Assembly: GCA_024867545.1 (NCBI GenBank)
Contig: JANFNE010000017.1
Location: forward strand, 1 to 20,000
Source of the DNA: Phytopythium helicoides
Taxonomy: Eukaryota; Oomycota; Peronosporomycetes; Pythiales; Pythiaceae
DNA length: 20,000 nucleotides
Direction of reading: 5' to 3'
Shown: piece after piece, positions 1 through 9,588 of the stretch
Layout: the number at the start of each line of letters is the position of its first letter
How positions within the stretch are numbered: the stretch's first letter is position 1
The notes under the pieces: generated by a model
What the model saw: only the letters and a program-made list of their open reading frames with translations
Told to the model about the DNA's origin: nothing
Database searches by the model: none
Position numbers and translations under genes: made by a program

Positions 1-3000
1 CGAACATTCAACAATGCCAGCTGAACAGACAGCATGGAAGCAATCAATAAGCTTTGCTGCTTCTTGTCTCGAAACACATTCCACGATTCAAAAGCTTGCA
101 GCAAAGTCTGGCTTTGAGATGACAGCGCTTTGATAAAGTATGAGCGAACGGGTTGTTCACGCCAATACCGACGAAGGCCGCACAGCTGTCCTAGAAGAGC
201 GCCTGCGGCAACAACCTCCATAAACCTTCCGTTACCAGATCCTCGAGTTAGTTGATCCATCTGAGTATTCACAATCTCGACAAAGAACGCGCAAGCGGTC
301 CCTTCTTCGGCGGTTGTGGGTACCTTCAGATGCGCGTATTCCTCAAGACAGGAAACATACGTCCCCATGAAGCCTTGCCATCCTTCAATTAGCGCAAGGA
401 GCGATAAAAGAGTGTGGGTTTCACTTGAGTTGTCTTCTTCACTTGCCCAGGGAGTTTCATCCTGCATACGACGAAGGACAGCGTTCATGGCTTTTTCACA
501 TGACTCGGCCTCTTGCAGTGCATACCGCACTAGGCGGTCCTTTCGCTTACCACTCTTGCGCTGTGCTTCCAACGTACTGCCGTCTTCAGCAGTCGGGCGA
601 AAAGCCAACAGAAAACCAACGAGCGATTGAAGCGACGTCGGCTCACTGTCGTTGCTTGGGTAGAGGAGTGTGGTCGTGTCACTTGGAGATGGCAAACGCT
701 TTGTCAATTCCTTCGTGGCTGCGGCAGAAACTGTCGGATGCTGTTGAGAAGGGTCCATCACAGAATAGCTCTTCATTTGTCCTCGACCAATGCCAGCTGT
801 ATGGCGGCGACTCTCATGTTCCAGAACGCGGGTTACAAGCAGTTTGATTTGATCCCGCGTGCTCTCATCATTCTCTGTTGCCAGCAAATTAAGTAGTAGC
901 GTCGTGTTTACAATCGCTTCATCTTCTTCCTCTTCTTCACTGTCATCTTCATTTTCTTCATCTTCACTCACGTGCGTGTCATCTTCCGTGGCCACAATCA
1001 ACCCAGCGGCTTCAAGCGGGTATGCGTTGAGAGATTTGAAGGCGGCACATCGAACAGGTGCATCTTCACTTGTCTCCGCGAGTTCCCACAACTGCGCGAG
1101 CAATTTACTCGCTTGCTTCTCATTCGCCTCCATATCGGAAACGCCCAGCGCGTAGAAACCACACAGCTTTTCCAGAAAGAGGGGGTGGTCGGCGCACCCC
1201 ACCTTCTTTTTGCGGACCTTGAGTGCGATGATTTTGAAGGCTGTGTAGAAATCAAGGCAGTCGGACCGACACAAAGCACCAATTGCATCAATTGCCATAC
1301 CAGCAATTGACACCAGCGGATCTTCAAGGCTACTCTGGACCTGCCCAACGAAGTCAACCCCTGCCTCGGGATCTTTCTCACAGAGTGCCTTGAGCGTTGC
1401 GATCTTTGCGATGCGATATTCGGCGCTGTCTTCATTGCTCTCGTCCATCAAAAAAGCTTCCAAGCGCGGAAACACTCGCGGCTCGCGTACCCAAACGGCA
1501 AACAGCAGCCTCAATGCGGTACCTCGCAGAGCAGCAGTAGACTTCATGCTGTCTATCACTCGCAGCACGATCTTCATGGTGTCATTCGACGACGTCGAGA
1601 GTGCCCCCAACACATACAAGCTAGTGGCAAGCCATTCATTCTTGCCAGCAATTGCATGTTTTTGCGAGAGCAGAAAGACCAATGCCGATACGAGGAGCTT
1701 TGATGAATCCTGAGACCAGTACTTGTTGTGTTTGTCAGCAGTCTGTCGGTCCAACGCACGAGCGGCTCCATTTCGAAGTGAAGCTCTGCTGTCGAATAAC
1801 AGCGATGAGAGTAACAAAAGCATCCACCGCTCATTCAAGGGAGCCGTCTTCGACTCCGTAATTTCGAATGATAGTGAGTCTAGCCACGCTTCGCACCGCA
1901 ATTCACCACCGATAAGCGCCAGAAACATTGCTGCGTGAGTTGCAATGTCGCCAACATTTCCTCCGCTGTCACGACTGCCCTTCGCAGGCCTTGTCGACTC
2001 GGTCAGGTTGGGAACGAATGTACTCGATCTCATGATATCTGTCACGTATTGGAGAAGCTGACCCGCGTGCTTTCTATCTGTTGCCAGCATTGCCGACAAC
2101 GGGAGGACGAGAGCTTCAATATAAACACTTCTTGTCACCATCGATGCTTTCGAGCACAGATCTTTTCCATACGCGAGCGCATGTCGGAGAACATTCATAA
2201 TTTGCCGCTTCTGCTGCGGTCCGATCGCGTCGGACGCCAAAAAGTACGCCGACCAAACGCATATCTCGGATCTCCAGGCGACTTCAGGAACCACTGCAAC
2301 GAGCCGCTGAATGCTCTGGAAGAGCTGGCTTACAGGTAGCTGTTGGACGTGAAGGTGTTCAACACTTGCCAGGATCACGTCGCAGATTGATCCAGACAGG
2401 TTTCTGAGTGCATCTCGAACGCCGGCAGTAGGTGGTTCAATCATAGACGTCACGAGGTCCACGACTGTACTGGCGATAACAGTGTACACTGCTGCGTCCG
2501 GTGTCGTGTTTGGCAAGTGGAAATGCAACGCCTTCAGCAGCAGCCGGCTGACAGTGATCCGGGTGGGAAAGTTTGCGGCAGCGTCGTTGTCGCTCCACGC
2601 CAGTCTTCCCAGCACCTCCACCAGTGCAGCCTTCGTTCCAGCCGACTCTAACCAACCTCACCCAAGTTAGCATGCGGAGAAGTTTGTACGGACAGTGCAA
2701 AATACGCCGTACCTTTCGCGCTCGTGAGCGCCATCAACACCATCGGCGCCGCCACCAGTACGGCTCGCTTCGACTCCGTCCCCACATCGTCAAGCGCATC
2801 CAGCGCCGACACAAAGCCCACCAGCGCGCTAGGGTTGGCGGCGTAGACTCCCTGCAGCGTCTTGGCGAGCGCCGCGTCGTCCGCGTTCCGCAGCCGCAGC
2901 ACGTTCGCCAGCAGCTCGTGGCCCAGGAACGCGGCCTTGTCCGCGGGCTCGGCGCACACGCTGGCCGGCTGCTTGAGCCTGTCCACCAAGAAGTCGCCCT

Positions 3001-3237
3001 CGTCCTCGAAGAGCTGCTGGTTGTCGCGCACGCAGCGCTCGACGCCTGCGCACCGCTCCGTCAGTCCTTTCTCGCCAACTTTTGACGCGCCACAGCGCCG
3101 CCCGCACCCGCCCAGAGCTGCTGCGCTTCCGGCAGCGAGCGCGTGGAGATGAGACGGTCCACCGCCGCGTCCGCCGCGCTCTCGGCGGCCGCGCGGGTCG
3201 TCGCCCGGCGCAGCGCGAGCAGCAGCGTCGCCGCCAT
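1..3237 (-). CDS. FOCAD: Focadhesin-like HEAT-repeat protein, N-terminal part (gene runs off the left edge)
   Basis: Translating the minus strand from ATG at 3237, removing an intron at 2648-2712, gives a frame open to position 1. About 882 codons after that intron contain no stop. The product is almost all alpha-helical HEAT/ARM-type sequence. Residues roughly 490-700 (about +1750 to +1100) resemble the DUF3730 region of animal focadhesin: an ALRLLFAVWVREP helix, then AKIATLKALCEKDP and MAIDAIGALCRSDC, at about the same distance from the N-terminus as in human FOCAD. An acidic run (SEDEENEDDSEEEEEDE) follows near residue 740. Known FOCAD is about 1800 aa, linked to focal adhesions and to the SKI RNA-surveillance complex, so roughly 40% of the gene lies outside the window. 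The first exon has a reading-frame break near 3083-3046 (a 62-nt intron or a 1-nt frameshift). The family call comes from remembered alignment, not a search; a generic HEAT-repeat scaffold is the alternative. Confidence 0.72.
2648..2712 (-). other. Intron in the focadhesin-like gene (65 nt)
   Basis: On the minus strand the donor reads AAAG|GTACGG and the acceptor GGTTAG|AGTCGG. A branch-like GCTAAC lies about 20 nt before the acceptor. Removing it joins ...LTSAKG to a frame that stays open to the window edge. Without splicing, the upstream frame stops just inside the intron. The phase is 1 (G|AG gives Glu). Confidence 0.85.
3046..3107 (-). other. Possible GC-rich intron or frameshift site in exon 1 of the focadhesin-like gene
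   Basis: The frame from ATG 3237 ends at TGA in 3063-3061, while the coding frame that continues to 2713 has no ATG upstream. A 62-nt GT-AG segment (donor G|GTGCGG, CTGAC branch-like motif, acceptor GCGCAG) would join the two in phase. Alternatively one extra base in the T-run at 3080-3083 would join them and keep a HEAT-like helix (VARQKVGEKGLTERC). The segment is as GC-rich as the coding sequence around it, unlike the other introns here, so I cannot choose between a real intron and a sequence error or mutation. Confidence 0.5.
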
Positions 3238-3292
3238 GAGGCCCTTGCTGGTTGCCCCTCTTTCTTGGATACGCCGAGTGTCAAGGAGACTT

Positions 3293-3415
3293 GATTCGCT
3301 GAAAATGGAGTGATTTTCCTCCAATAGAATGTGTTAAACACTTTGATTCGCTGAAATTGAGCCGTAAAAAGGTGATTCGCTGAAAATGGGTAAAGTGTCC
3401 ATTGATTGGCTGAAA
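3293..3415. repeat. Four direct copies of GATTSGCTGAAA in the focadhesin-like promoter
   Basis: GATTCGCTGAAA occurs at 3293-3304, 3345-3356 and 3374-3385, and GATTGGCTGAAA at 3404-3415. Spacings are 52, 29 and 30 bp. Read on the minus strand these are TTTCAGCGAATC, and in one copy TTTCAGCCAATC, which contains a CCAAT box. The same 12-mer (G variant) forms the left end of the foldback element at 13110. Confidence 0.9.
3301..3313 (-). promoter_or_regulatory. Oomycete-type Inr + FPR core promoter of the focadhesin-like gene
   Basis: On the minus strand the sequence reads TCACTCCATTTTC. The first part fits the oomycete initiator (TCANTY) and the second, CATTTTC, fits the flanking promoter region consensus (MWTTTNC). 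It lies about 65-75 nt before the ATG at 3237, a typical distance. It overlaps the first of four GATTSGCTGAAA repeats. The assignment rests on consensus matching only. Confidence 0.55.
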
Positions 3416-4228
3416 GGTGTGAATCCAGCGTGATCAGCAAAGAGTTGCCGCCCGCAGCTGACCGCCATCTTGAAGCTCCGCGTGGGCGGACGAAGCAGCA
3501 ACAGCACCGCCCGTGGGAACAAACGTTCAACCTCGACGTGCGGCCATCTTCAACGGACCTTCATGGGCTCCCCACGCTCCAAACTTTTGCGAAATAGAGT
3601 GGCGAGCTGTTCGCTCGCTGGACGTGAAGGCCTCGCCGGCTTTTCACTCGGCTTCTGTATGCTCGCTCGCATCTAGAAGGTTGGTAAATTTGCAGTCGAA
3701 ACGGCTTTCGCCAGACCGAATCTGCGCGGGCTAGGGTGTCATTGCTGACGAGCGTGGTCCGAAACTGCTCGGAATGGCCCGTTGACGCATGAAGCCATGG
3801 CTATTCTCGCGCATGAACATTGCGATGGCAGCACCGTCTCGTCGGTTTTCTCAGCTCCACTCGCAGCTTCGAGTGGCCCTGCCGCATGCATGCATGCATC
3901 CCCTCGCCTCCCCCTTCATGCGTGCGGGTGCTTGGCAGCAAGCAACTATCTCTCAACGCCCAGTCAAAATCTGCCAGCTTTTTCCACCTCTGCATTCTGT
4001 CCAATGGCGTCGAGGGAGCGCCAGCTTGACTTGCGCTTTGTATACCGCCTGTCCGCTCCGTCTTTGCGGCTTGACCAATCAGCGCGCGTCCCCCCCTTTC
4101 GCCGCCCCCTCGCCCCGCCCCCACTCCGCCGCTATCCACCGCAAAATCCATAGTGAAGAGAGTCAGTGTCAGTCGAGAAAGTGCGCCGCGGAGGCTCGCT
4201 GCCCGTCCAGACTCCCGCCGGCGCGAGC

Positions 4229-5662
4229 ATGAAGAGCGACCTCATCGGCGGCGCCATCGCCATCACGGCGTCGCTGCTGTCCATCTTCGGCGTGAACCTG
4301 CAGAAGTACTCGCATGACAAGGAGGAGACGCGCGCCGTGCAGCGGCCCTACCACCTGCGGCCCGTCTGGTGGGTCGGCATGATCTGCGTCGTCGCCGCCT
4401 CGCTAGGAGACTTTTTCGCGCTTGGTTTCGCCGCGCAGACGCTCGTGGCCTCGCTCGGCGGAGGCTCGACGATTCTCGGCAACGCGCTCATGTCGCGCTT
4501 CTGGCTCAAGCAGAGTCTCTACATGACGGACATTATCGGTGTCACGCTCGTCACCATCGGCGTCGTCGTGCTCGCGCTCGCCTCGGAGGAGGACGAGACG
4601 CACTACAAGATGGACCAGATCTACCAGCTCATGGAGGCCGCGCCGTTCATTCTGTACTGCCTCATCACCACGGCCTTCGTCATGACGCTCTACATGCGCG
4701 CACGCCGATCCAAGGCGCCCGCGCTGCGCCTCGGGGGATCCGCTGACAAGGAGGCCGACGCGCGCGTCGAGGACGTGCAGGAGAAGAAGCGCGAGATCGC
4801 TGCGCGACAGAAGAAGGAGCAGGACGAGCGTGCGCAGCCGGAGGAGGGAGACAAGGCCCAGGGACACCAGCGCTCGGCGCTCATGTCGCCCTTCCCGTCG
4901 CCCATCTTTGGCGACCGCCTCTCGCTCGCGCTTTCCCCTCGCCTGCCTGGCGAGGAGGACGACACCCTCGATGACGAGGACCTGGTGGCCGCTAAGAAGG
5001 CGGCTGCGCGTGGTAAGCTTGACGACTCGGAGATCGAGAAGCACACGCTTATTATCGACCCCAAGCTGCCGCTGTACTGGGCCGCCATCTCGGGCACGAT
5101 CGGTGCGCAGTCGGTGCTGCTCGCCAAGTGCGTCGTCGAGATGATCTCGTCGACGATCCAGGGCGACAACCAGTTCAAGTACTTTGGCACGTACGTGCTG
5201 TGCGCCGGCATGGCCGCGACGCTCATCACGCAGACCCACACGCTGAACCTGGCGACGATGAGCGGCGACACCATGTCGTCGTACCCCGTATTCCAGGCCT
5301 TCTGGATTAGTATGAGCAACATCAGCGGCGTCGTGTTCTTCCAGCACGCGCACAACTTTACGCAGACCCAGTGGATGCTCTTCCCGTCGGCTCTGGCGCT
5401 CGTGCTTGGCGGTATCTACCTGGTGTCCAAGCACGAGAAGTTCGGCAACCGTGTCAAGTACTCGGTGGCTATGCCGATCAGCCTCAGCAGCCCACGGCAG
5501 CACGACATCGTCGCTCAGTCATTCGTGTTCCGCGTCCTGACGCCGCAGCGCCTTCAGGAGGAGGACTACAGCACGGACAGCACAGACACGGAGCTGGACC
5601 TGGAACTGCAGGAGCAGCGCCGGAGTCCGCGGCGTTCGCAGCGACCAGTGGAAGCGGTCTGA
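4229..5662 (+). CDS. NIPA-type magnesium transporter (DUF803)
   Basis: This is an intronless gene of 477 aa and a membrane protein of the NIPA family, in the drug/metabolite transporter fold, predicted to carry Mg2+. ATG 4229 is chosen because it starts the family's usual N-terminus (IGGAIAITASLLSIFGVNLQKYSH); the open frame upstream has only a GTG. Hydrophobic helices lie near residues 5-23, 47-69, 70-88, 99-118, 134-156, 282-306, 316-336, 353-372 and 380-399. The family signature GFAAQTLVASLGGGSTILGN is at about 66-85. The loop between helices 5 and 6 (157-280) is unusually long, charged and probably cytosolic, with a coiled-coil-like KKREIAARQKKEQDE and an acidic run; it could be regulatory. 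The C-terminal tail (410-477) is also long and Ser/Arg/Glu-rich. Mg2+ as substrate is inferred from the family. Confidence 0.93.
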   Translation: MKSDLIGGAIAITASLLSIFGVNLQKYSHDKEETRAVQRPYHLRPVWWVGMICVVAASLGDFFALGFAAQTLVASLGGGSTILGNALMSRFWLKQSLYMTDIIGVTLVTIGVVVLALASEEDETHYKMDQIYQLMEAAPFILYCLITTAFVMTLYMRARRSKAPALRLGGSADKEADARVEDVQEKKREIAARQKKEQDERAQPEEGDKAQGHQRSALMSPFPSPIFGDRLSLALSPRLPGEEDDTLDDEDLVAAKKAAARGKLDDSEIEKHTLIIDPKLPLYWAAISGTIGAQSVLLAKCVVEMISSTIQGDNQFKYFGTYVLCAGMAATLITQTHTLNLATMSGDTMSSYPVFQAFWISMSNISGVVFFQHAHNFTQTQWMLFPSALALVLGGIYLVSKHEKFGNRVKYSVAMPISLSSPRQHDIVAQSFVFRVLTPQRLQEEDYSTDSTDTELDLELQEQRRSPRRSQRPVEAV

Positions 5663-5998
5663 CCGACGGAACTGTATAGTTTTGTGGCCTAAGCAACCCT
5701 GCGCCACGTCTACATCGCTTATAGGACTGCGAGTGGACGGTGAGAAGACGAGTGGAGCTGCCAACGGAAGCGGAAGAGCTCGCGCGCCAGGCGGCGCTGC
5801 TCGTGTCTCGCGTCGCGAGTCGCCAAATTCCCTATTATGTGTTGGCTATTTGTCAATTGCTTTTCCCCTCGTAGCGTTCGTCGTGTGTGCGTTCCCCTTT
5901 CTTGGTGGTTCCGCGAGTGCAGCAATCACAGCAGCAGCTCATAAAAGTTGAACAAGCCCAGGAACCGGTACGGTCAATCATCTTTTTATTATTTTCGT
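5663..5998. other. Convergent intergenic region (3' ends of the NIPA-like and ARM/IQ/TPR genes)
   Basis: No gene is seen in these 336 bp. They hold the 3' ends of two genes that face each other. A short perfect hairpin, CTCGCG-T-CGCGAG, lies near 5806-5818. An AATAAA on the minus strand (5990-5985) follows the minus-strand stop codon by 8 nt and may serve as its poly(A) signal. Confidence 0.7.
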
Positions 5999-8900
5999 TC
6001 ACGTGTTATCACCGATCAGGCGCGCGATCGCTTCCCGAGCACGCTCGTGCTTGGGATCGAGCTTCAGCACCTCCCGCAGCTATTTGCACAATCAAAAGTC
6101 AGTCCTTTGGCATGCAAAACACGCTTGGCAATTATCCCACCTTGGCCGTTGCTTCTCGTGTCCTCCCAAGGTGCAGGAGTGCCAACGCCTCGTTGAAAGC
6201 AGCCTTGGGGCTATCTGGTTGTACCCGTCGTGCTTGACGGAACGCTTCTAGTGCTCCAGCTGAATCTCCTAACGTCATTCTAGCCGAGCCGAGGTTCAGG
6301 TGCACTGACGCAAAGTCTCGCCCAGAGGCAGGGGCCAACTCCAGTGCGCGCTCGTAGCACGCGGCAGCCTCAGCCACTTGCCCTGCTCGGTGCAATCGAA
6401 GACCTTCAGCATATAAATCTTGCAGTCGTCTCAAGGGATCAGAGCCATCGAACAGCGAGTCTGCCGTTACTTTCGCGGTCGACGAAGTGTCGCAATCGCT
6501 CGTCGCGACTTGACTTATTTCTCGCTGCGCCGTACTTTCGTCCTTTGCTAGAGGGCGAGTGAGAGGTGGACTCTTCTTGCTTGAATGTCGACGAGTAGGA
6601 GATTTTGCAACTACTGAAGCCAGTGAGGGTATTGGAGCTGAAGACGAAGAGCGCGATCTAACTCGCAGTGGCTGGCTCAACCTAAGTAATCGAGCAGAGT
6701 GAGCGTTTGCTGTAGTGAGTCTTCGTCTGTTATCATCGCCAGGCTTTCGCTTTTTTGATAAGATTTTGAACGGCTTCATCATCTCGGCATGGTTGTTTCC
6801 AGTAGAATGTACTTGCATGACAGCCACTCGAGATCTTGCGAGCATTCCTCGAACTCGTCGCTGAATGCACGTCGCTGCCGTGAATTCTCTGGTTTCAGTA
6901 GATTTGGAACCTTGAGGCTCTTGCGATCGATCCGAGTTTGGCGTTGACACCTCGGGAAGCATGTCCATCAATTCACTGTCCGAGTCGACTCGAGCTAGCT
7001 CCAGAGTTCCTGAACAATCTCTAAGAATGTCTACCGATCGTTGCGGATTTTCAACACCTGGATCTTCACTTCCATCATCCGCTGGTGTAAAGTCGTCTTC
7101 ATACTCCTCGTCATCCTCGTCTTTAGGTCCTTGTACTTCTTGCTGAACTTTGCTGTCTAGACCAGAGTTGGGTTTGTTATCGTCGATAGGTTGAGGATCT
7201 GTTGACCGAAGCTGTGCACCGAATGTTTCGTCTTGATATTTATGAGACATCACGATACCTAGATGATCTGTGTTTGAACCCGTGACTTCCCTTAATGCGG
7301 CATCACTGCACGTCGGCTGGGATGCTCGTGGTGTGAGTGACTCTAACCGTCCGCCAGAGCCTCTTCGTACATTTAATCGCTTTCGAACACCGCTCGCACT
7401 TGAAATGCCTCCGCGATGTGGAAGTCGCTTGATTAGTGGCGAGGGTTCGACGAACACAAGGCTATCTCCATAGACCTCGGTTGCAGCTTTGGAGCTCGAT
7501 ACGAATTTAAGATCAAATGACATCGATCGCTGGACTGGTGACGTGGATGGTCGGTTTTGTTGCATCACTTCGTTGCTTATTGAATTCAGGACCGAGAATT
7601 GTGGGGTAGAAGAGGAGGACAAGTTTTCTACCCTGTCAGCCGGTGATGGAGGCAAACCAGTAACAATATTGTAGTGCGCACTCAGCGATGGGGGAGGCGC
7701 TAACGACTCAGAGAACAATCTTCGAAGCCTGCTTGCCGAGTGTATCCCAGACAATGCTCGCTTGGCAGGTAACGGCGAGACTGCAGATTTATTCAATCCA
7801 CTCGATGCCTTGTGAGGCTGCGGTGATGCTTGCATTTGATTGGAGCTTCGTGAGTCTTCGATTGGTATCTTTGAGGGACTGATGGGCTTGCTTCTCTTCG
7901 GTAATTTACTCGGGGAAAGCCCCAACTTTTCATTCACAAGATCCGAAAAATAAGTCGAACGATGCTTTTCCTTGGCAGCTTTGGCAGCTCGTACGACCTG
8001 AATATTGGTTGCAGTCTTCGATTCCTCCATTGCATGAAGTAGTGCGGACGTCATGAGCACCAATCTCTCGTGCGTAGCGTGCACGGTGACACTCTTTTGC
8101 AAAATTGTCTCGAATCCTATCTGGGCAGCAATTAGTAGGTAATCGAAACGATAGGGCGGTCGCGATGAGCAAAATTTACCTCGCTCATGATGTATGCAAA
8201 CACGTCAGACGCAGTGGAAAGCACAGTGAGGAGGCCGACTACGCTCACCTAAGATGATGGAACAGAGGTATGTGAGACTGAGTTATGCCTAGCTGCATAT
8301 TCAGCAAGGGGTTTGTACATGTAAATACGCATGGAATCGGAACTCGCGCATCAAGGTTGCTAGAGTAGGCAGGATTTCGGCATCAATGAATGCCGCGCAG
8401 AGAGGAAGCTGCTCCTCCTCGTCGACGACATCAAATTCATGTAACCGCCGGTGGATGCGTGTGAGAATTGCGATGACATCTGGAAACTGCTGTCGGTGTC
8501 GCTGCAGTTTGATGACCATGTCCCTTGGCGTCTCCGCATCCAGTTGTCGCAGACGAGAATCTTCATCATCGAGATCTTCTTCGTGATATCCATCCTCGCC
8601 ATTGTGGCCCTCACTCAGTTGGTGGTGGAGATTCCCACGTGAGTTGTGATATAGAGACGATAAAGCCCGTCCAGCGCGACGACCGCCTGTGTATGGCCGC
8701 AACCGGTGACTCTGCTCTGCCTCATGGTGTTTGTAGTGGAGAGAGTTGGTTGTCAAAGGACGCAAAGCATGATTGGCACTAATGCCACCTGCGTACCCAG
8801 CTGAACCTCCGGTCCCTACAACTGCTCGTGACTTGGCGAGTATGCTCAGGAGGAACGCACTTGCCTTGGACTGCGGAATTGGTGGTTGGTCTGCGCTAGC

Positions 8901-9344
8901 ATCAGCCGGTCCACTTACTCCGCTTCCAGCTCCCAGGTCCATGACGGTGATTGACCGCTTCTTCAAGAAATGAGGTTGAAGACCCTTGTCCCCTGCGGCA
9001 GGTAAAGTACTCTTTGGTGGTGCGATGTCTGCCGGTATTGATGTTTTGGCGACTCTGAGTAGGGCACTTGATGCACGCCTTCCCAACCGCCGACCTCGCG
9101 ACATTCCAGGAGGCTGTCCAAGTAGATCCTGAGGCTGAGATGATGACTCCTGTTGCTGCTGCTGTTGTTGCTGCCGACCGGCATCAGTTGCAGCGTCATC
9201 CATCGACTGATCTACTCTCGGTGAGTCTACGCCCTCTTCTTCCTCGTCTTCATCGTCATCCACGTCATCCAAATCTTCGCCTTCCTCCTCGACACGGATC
9301 ATACTTCCGCCAACAATCATCTCAGAGCTTCCCCGCTTCATCAT
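5999..9344 (-). CDS. ARM-like / IQ motif / TPR scaffold protein (four exons)
   Basis: Four exons, 9344-8319, 8248-8180, 8120-6141 and 6079-5999, join in phase 0 to about 1051 aa. The start at 9344 (ATGATGAAG) is the first in-frame ATG; the upstream open part has only GTG. Visible parts are an acidic stretch (18-37), eight consecutive Gln (58-65), and a helical armadillo-like region (about 265-390), in which exon 2 fits seamlessly (FRFHAYLHVSVVGLLTVLSTASD). Then comes a long Ser/Pro-rich disordered stretch, an IQ motif near 780-797 (CIQRRVRGMLARSR) expected to bind calmodulin-like proteins, and about three TPRs in the last 125 residues (AGQVAEAAACYERALELAP and following). It is probably a cytoskeletal or flagellar-type scaffold, but no orthologue is recognised. 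Exons 1 and 3 look like separate genes if splicing is ignored. Confidence 0.8.
6080..6140 (-). other. Intron 3 of the ARM/IQ/TPR gene (61 nt)
   Basis: Donor AAG|GTGGGA, branch-like CTGAC, acceptor CAAATAG|CTG. Splicing replaces an immediate stop (KVG*) with LREVLKLDPKHERAREAIAR, which completes the second helix of a TPR. This strongly supports the intron. Confidence 0.88.
8121..8179 (-). other. Intron 2 of the ARM/IQ/TPR gene (59 nt)
   Basis: Donor GAG|GTAAAT, branch-like CTAAT, acceptor CTGCCCAG|ATA. It joins FAYIMSE to IGFETILQKS in phase 0 within one helical repeat. Confidence 0.88.
8249..8318 (-). other. Intron 1 of the ARM/IQ/TPR gene (70 nt)
   Basis: Donor CAT|GTACAA, acceptor CATCTTAG|GTG after a pyrimidine-rich stretch. 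It joins REFRFHAYLH to VSVVGLLTVL in phase 0. Without splicing, the first exon stops six codons past the donor. Confidence 0.82.
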
Positions 9345-9393
9345 TTTTCCTCGACGGGCAGCACCAGCATTCGTTGTGTTGCGAATCCGCCAT
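9322..9393 (-). other. Upstream ORF overlapping the start of the ARM/IQ/TPR gene
   Basis: ATG at 9393 opens a 23-codon frame (MADSQHNECW...) ending at TGA 9324-9322, past the main ATG at 9344 and in another frame. If it is in the transcript it would lower initiation at 9344. No transcript start is known, so this is only a possibility. Confidence 0.4.
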
Positions 9394-9588
9394 GCAAAAG
9401 AAACAAGCACATCAAAAATAAAAACAGGAAAGCAGCACTAAGCCAAGCAAATCTATATATAGCAGGTTGGCGAACGCCGACAGCGCAGATCATCCAACTC
9501 CACCAACACTGGTGGAAGCAGCAGCTTTCACTTAATCTCAGACGCGTGGGTGTCTGACTTCTGGCACCTCCCACGTCTGGTTAATCGC
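9345..9588. promoter_or_regulatory. Intergenic region between ISWI (3' end) and the ARM/IQ/TPR gene (5' end)
   Basis: These 244 bp separate two minus-strand genes. A TATA-like, self-complementary CTATATATAG lies at 9453-9462, about 110 bp before the ATG at 9344. Two inverted repeats lie just after the ISWI stop: AGACGCGTGGG with CCCACGTCT (about 9540-9580, one bulge), and TCCACCA-ACAC-TGGTGGA (9499-9516). The hairpins would be in the ISWI 3' UTR. Confidence 0.5.

Larger units (their letters stand above)
3238..4228. promoter_or_regulatory. Divergent promoter region between the focadhesin-like and NIPA-like genes
   Basis: This 991-bp stretch lies between two head-to-head start codons. The ORFs in it are shadows with no family signal. 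It contains four direct copies of a GATTSGCTGAAA motif (3293-3415) on the focadhesin side. On the NIPA side there are CCAAT sequences at 4001-4005 and 4075-4079 and a C-rich run near 4088-4130. A self-complementary run of ATGC repeats (ATGCATGCATGCAT) sits at 3886-3899. No ATG precedes the NIPA start between about 4150 and 4229, so no upstream ORF is expected there. Confidence 0.6.

Noticed and set aside
3789..4232. 147-codon plus-strand ORF in the divergent promoter
   Set aside because: Overlaps the NIPA leader, shows no domain and has several alternative overlapping frames of equal quality.
4403..5503. 366-codon minus-strand ORF opposite the NIPA-like gene
   Set aside because: Low-complexity Arg/Leu/Val antisense shadow of a clearly coding GC-rich gene.
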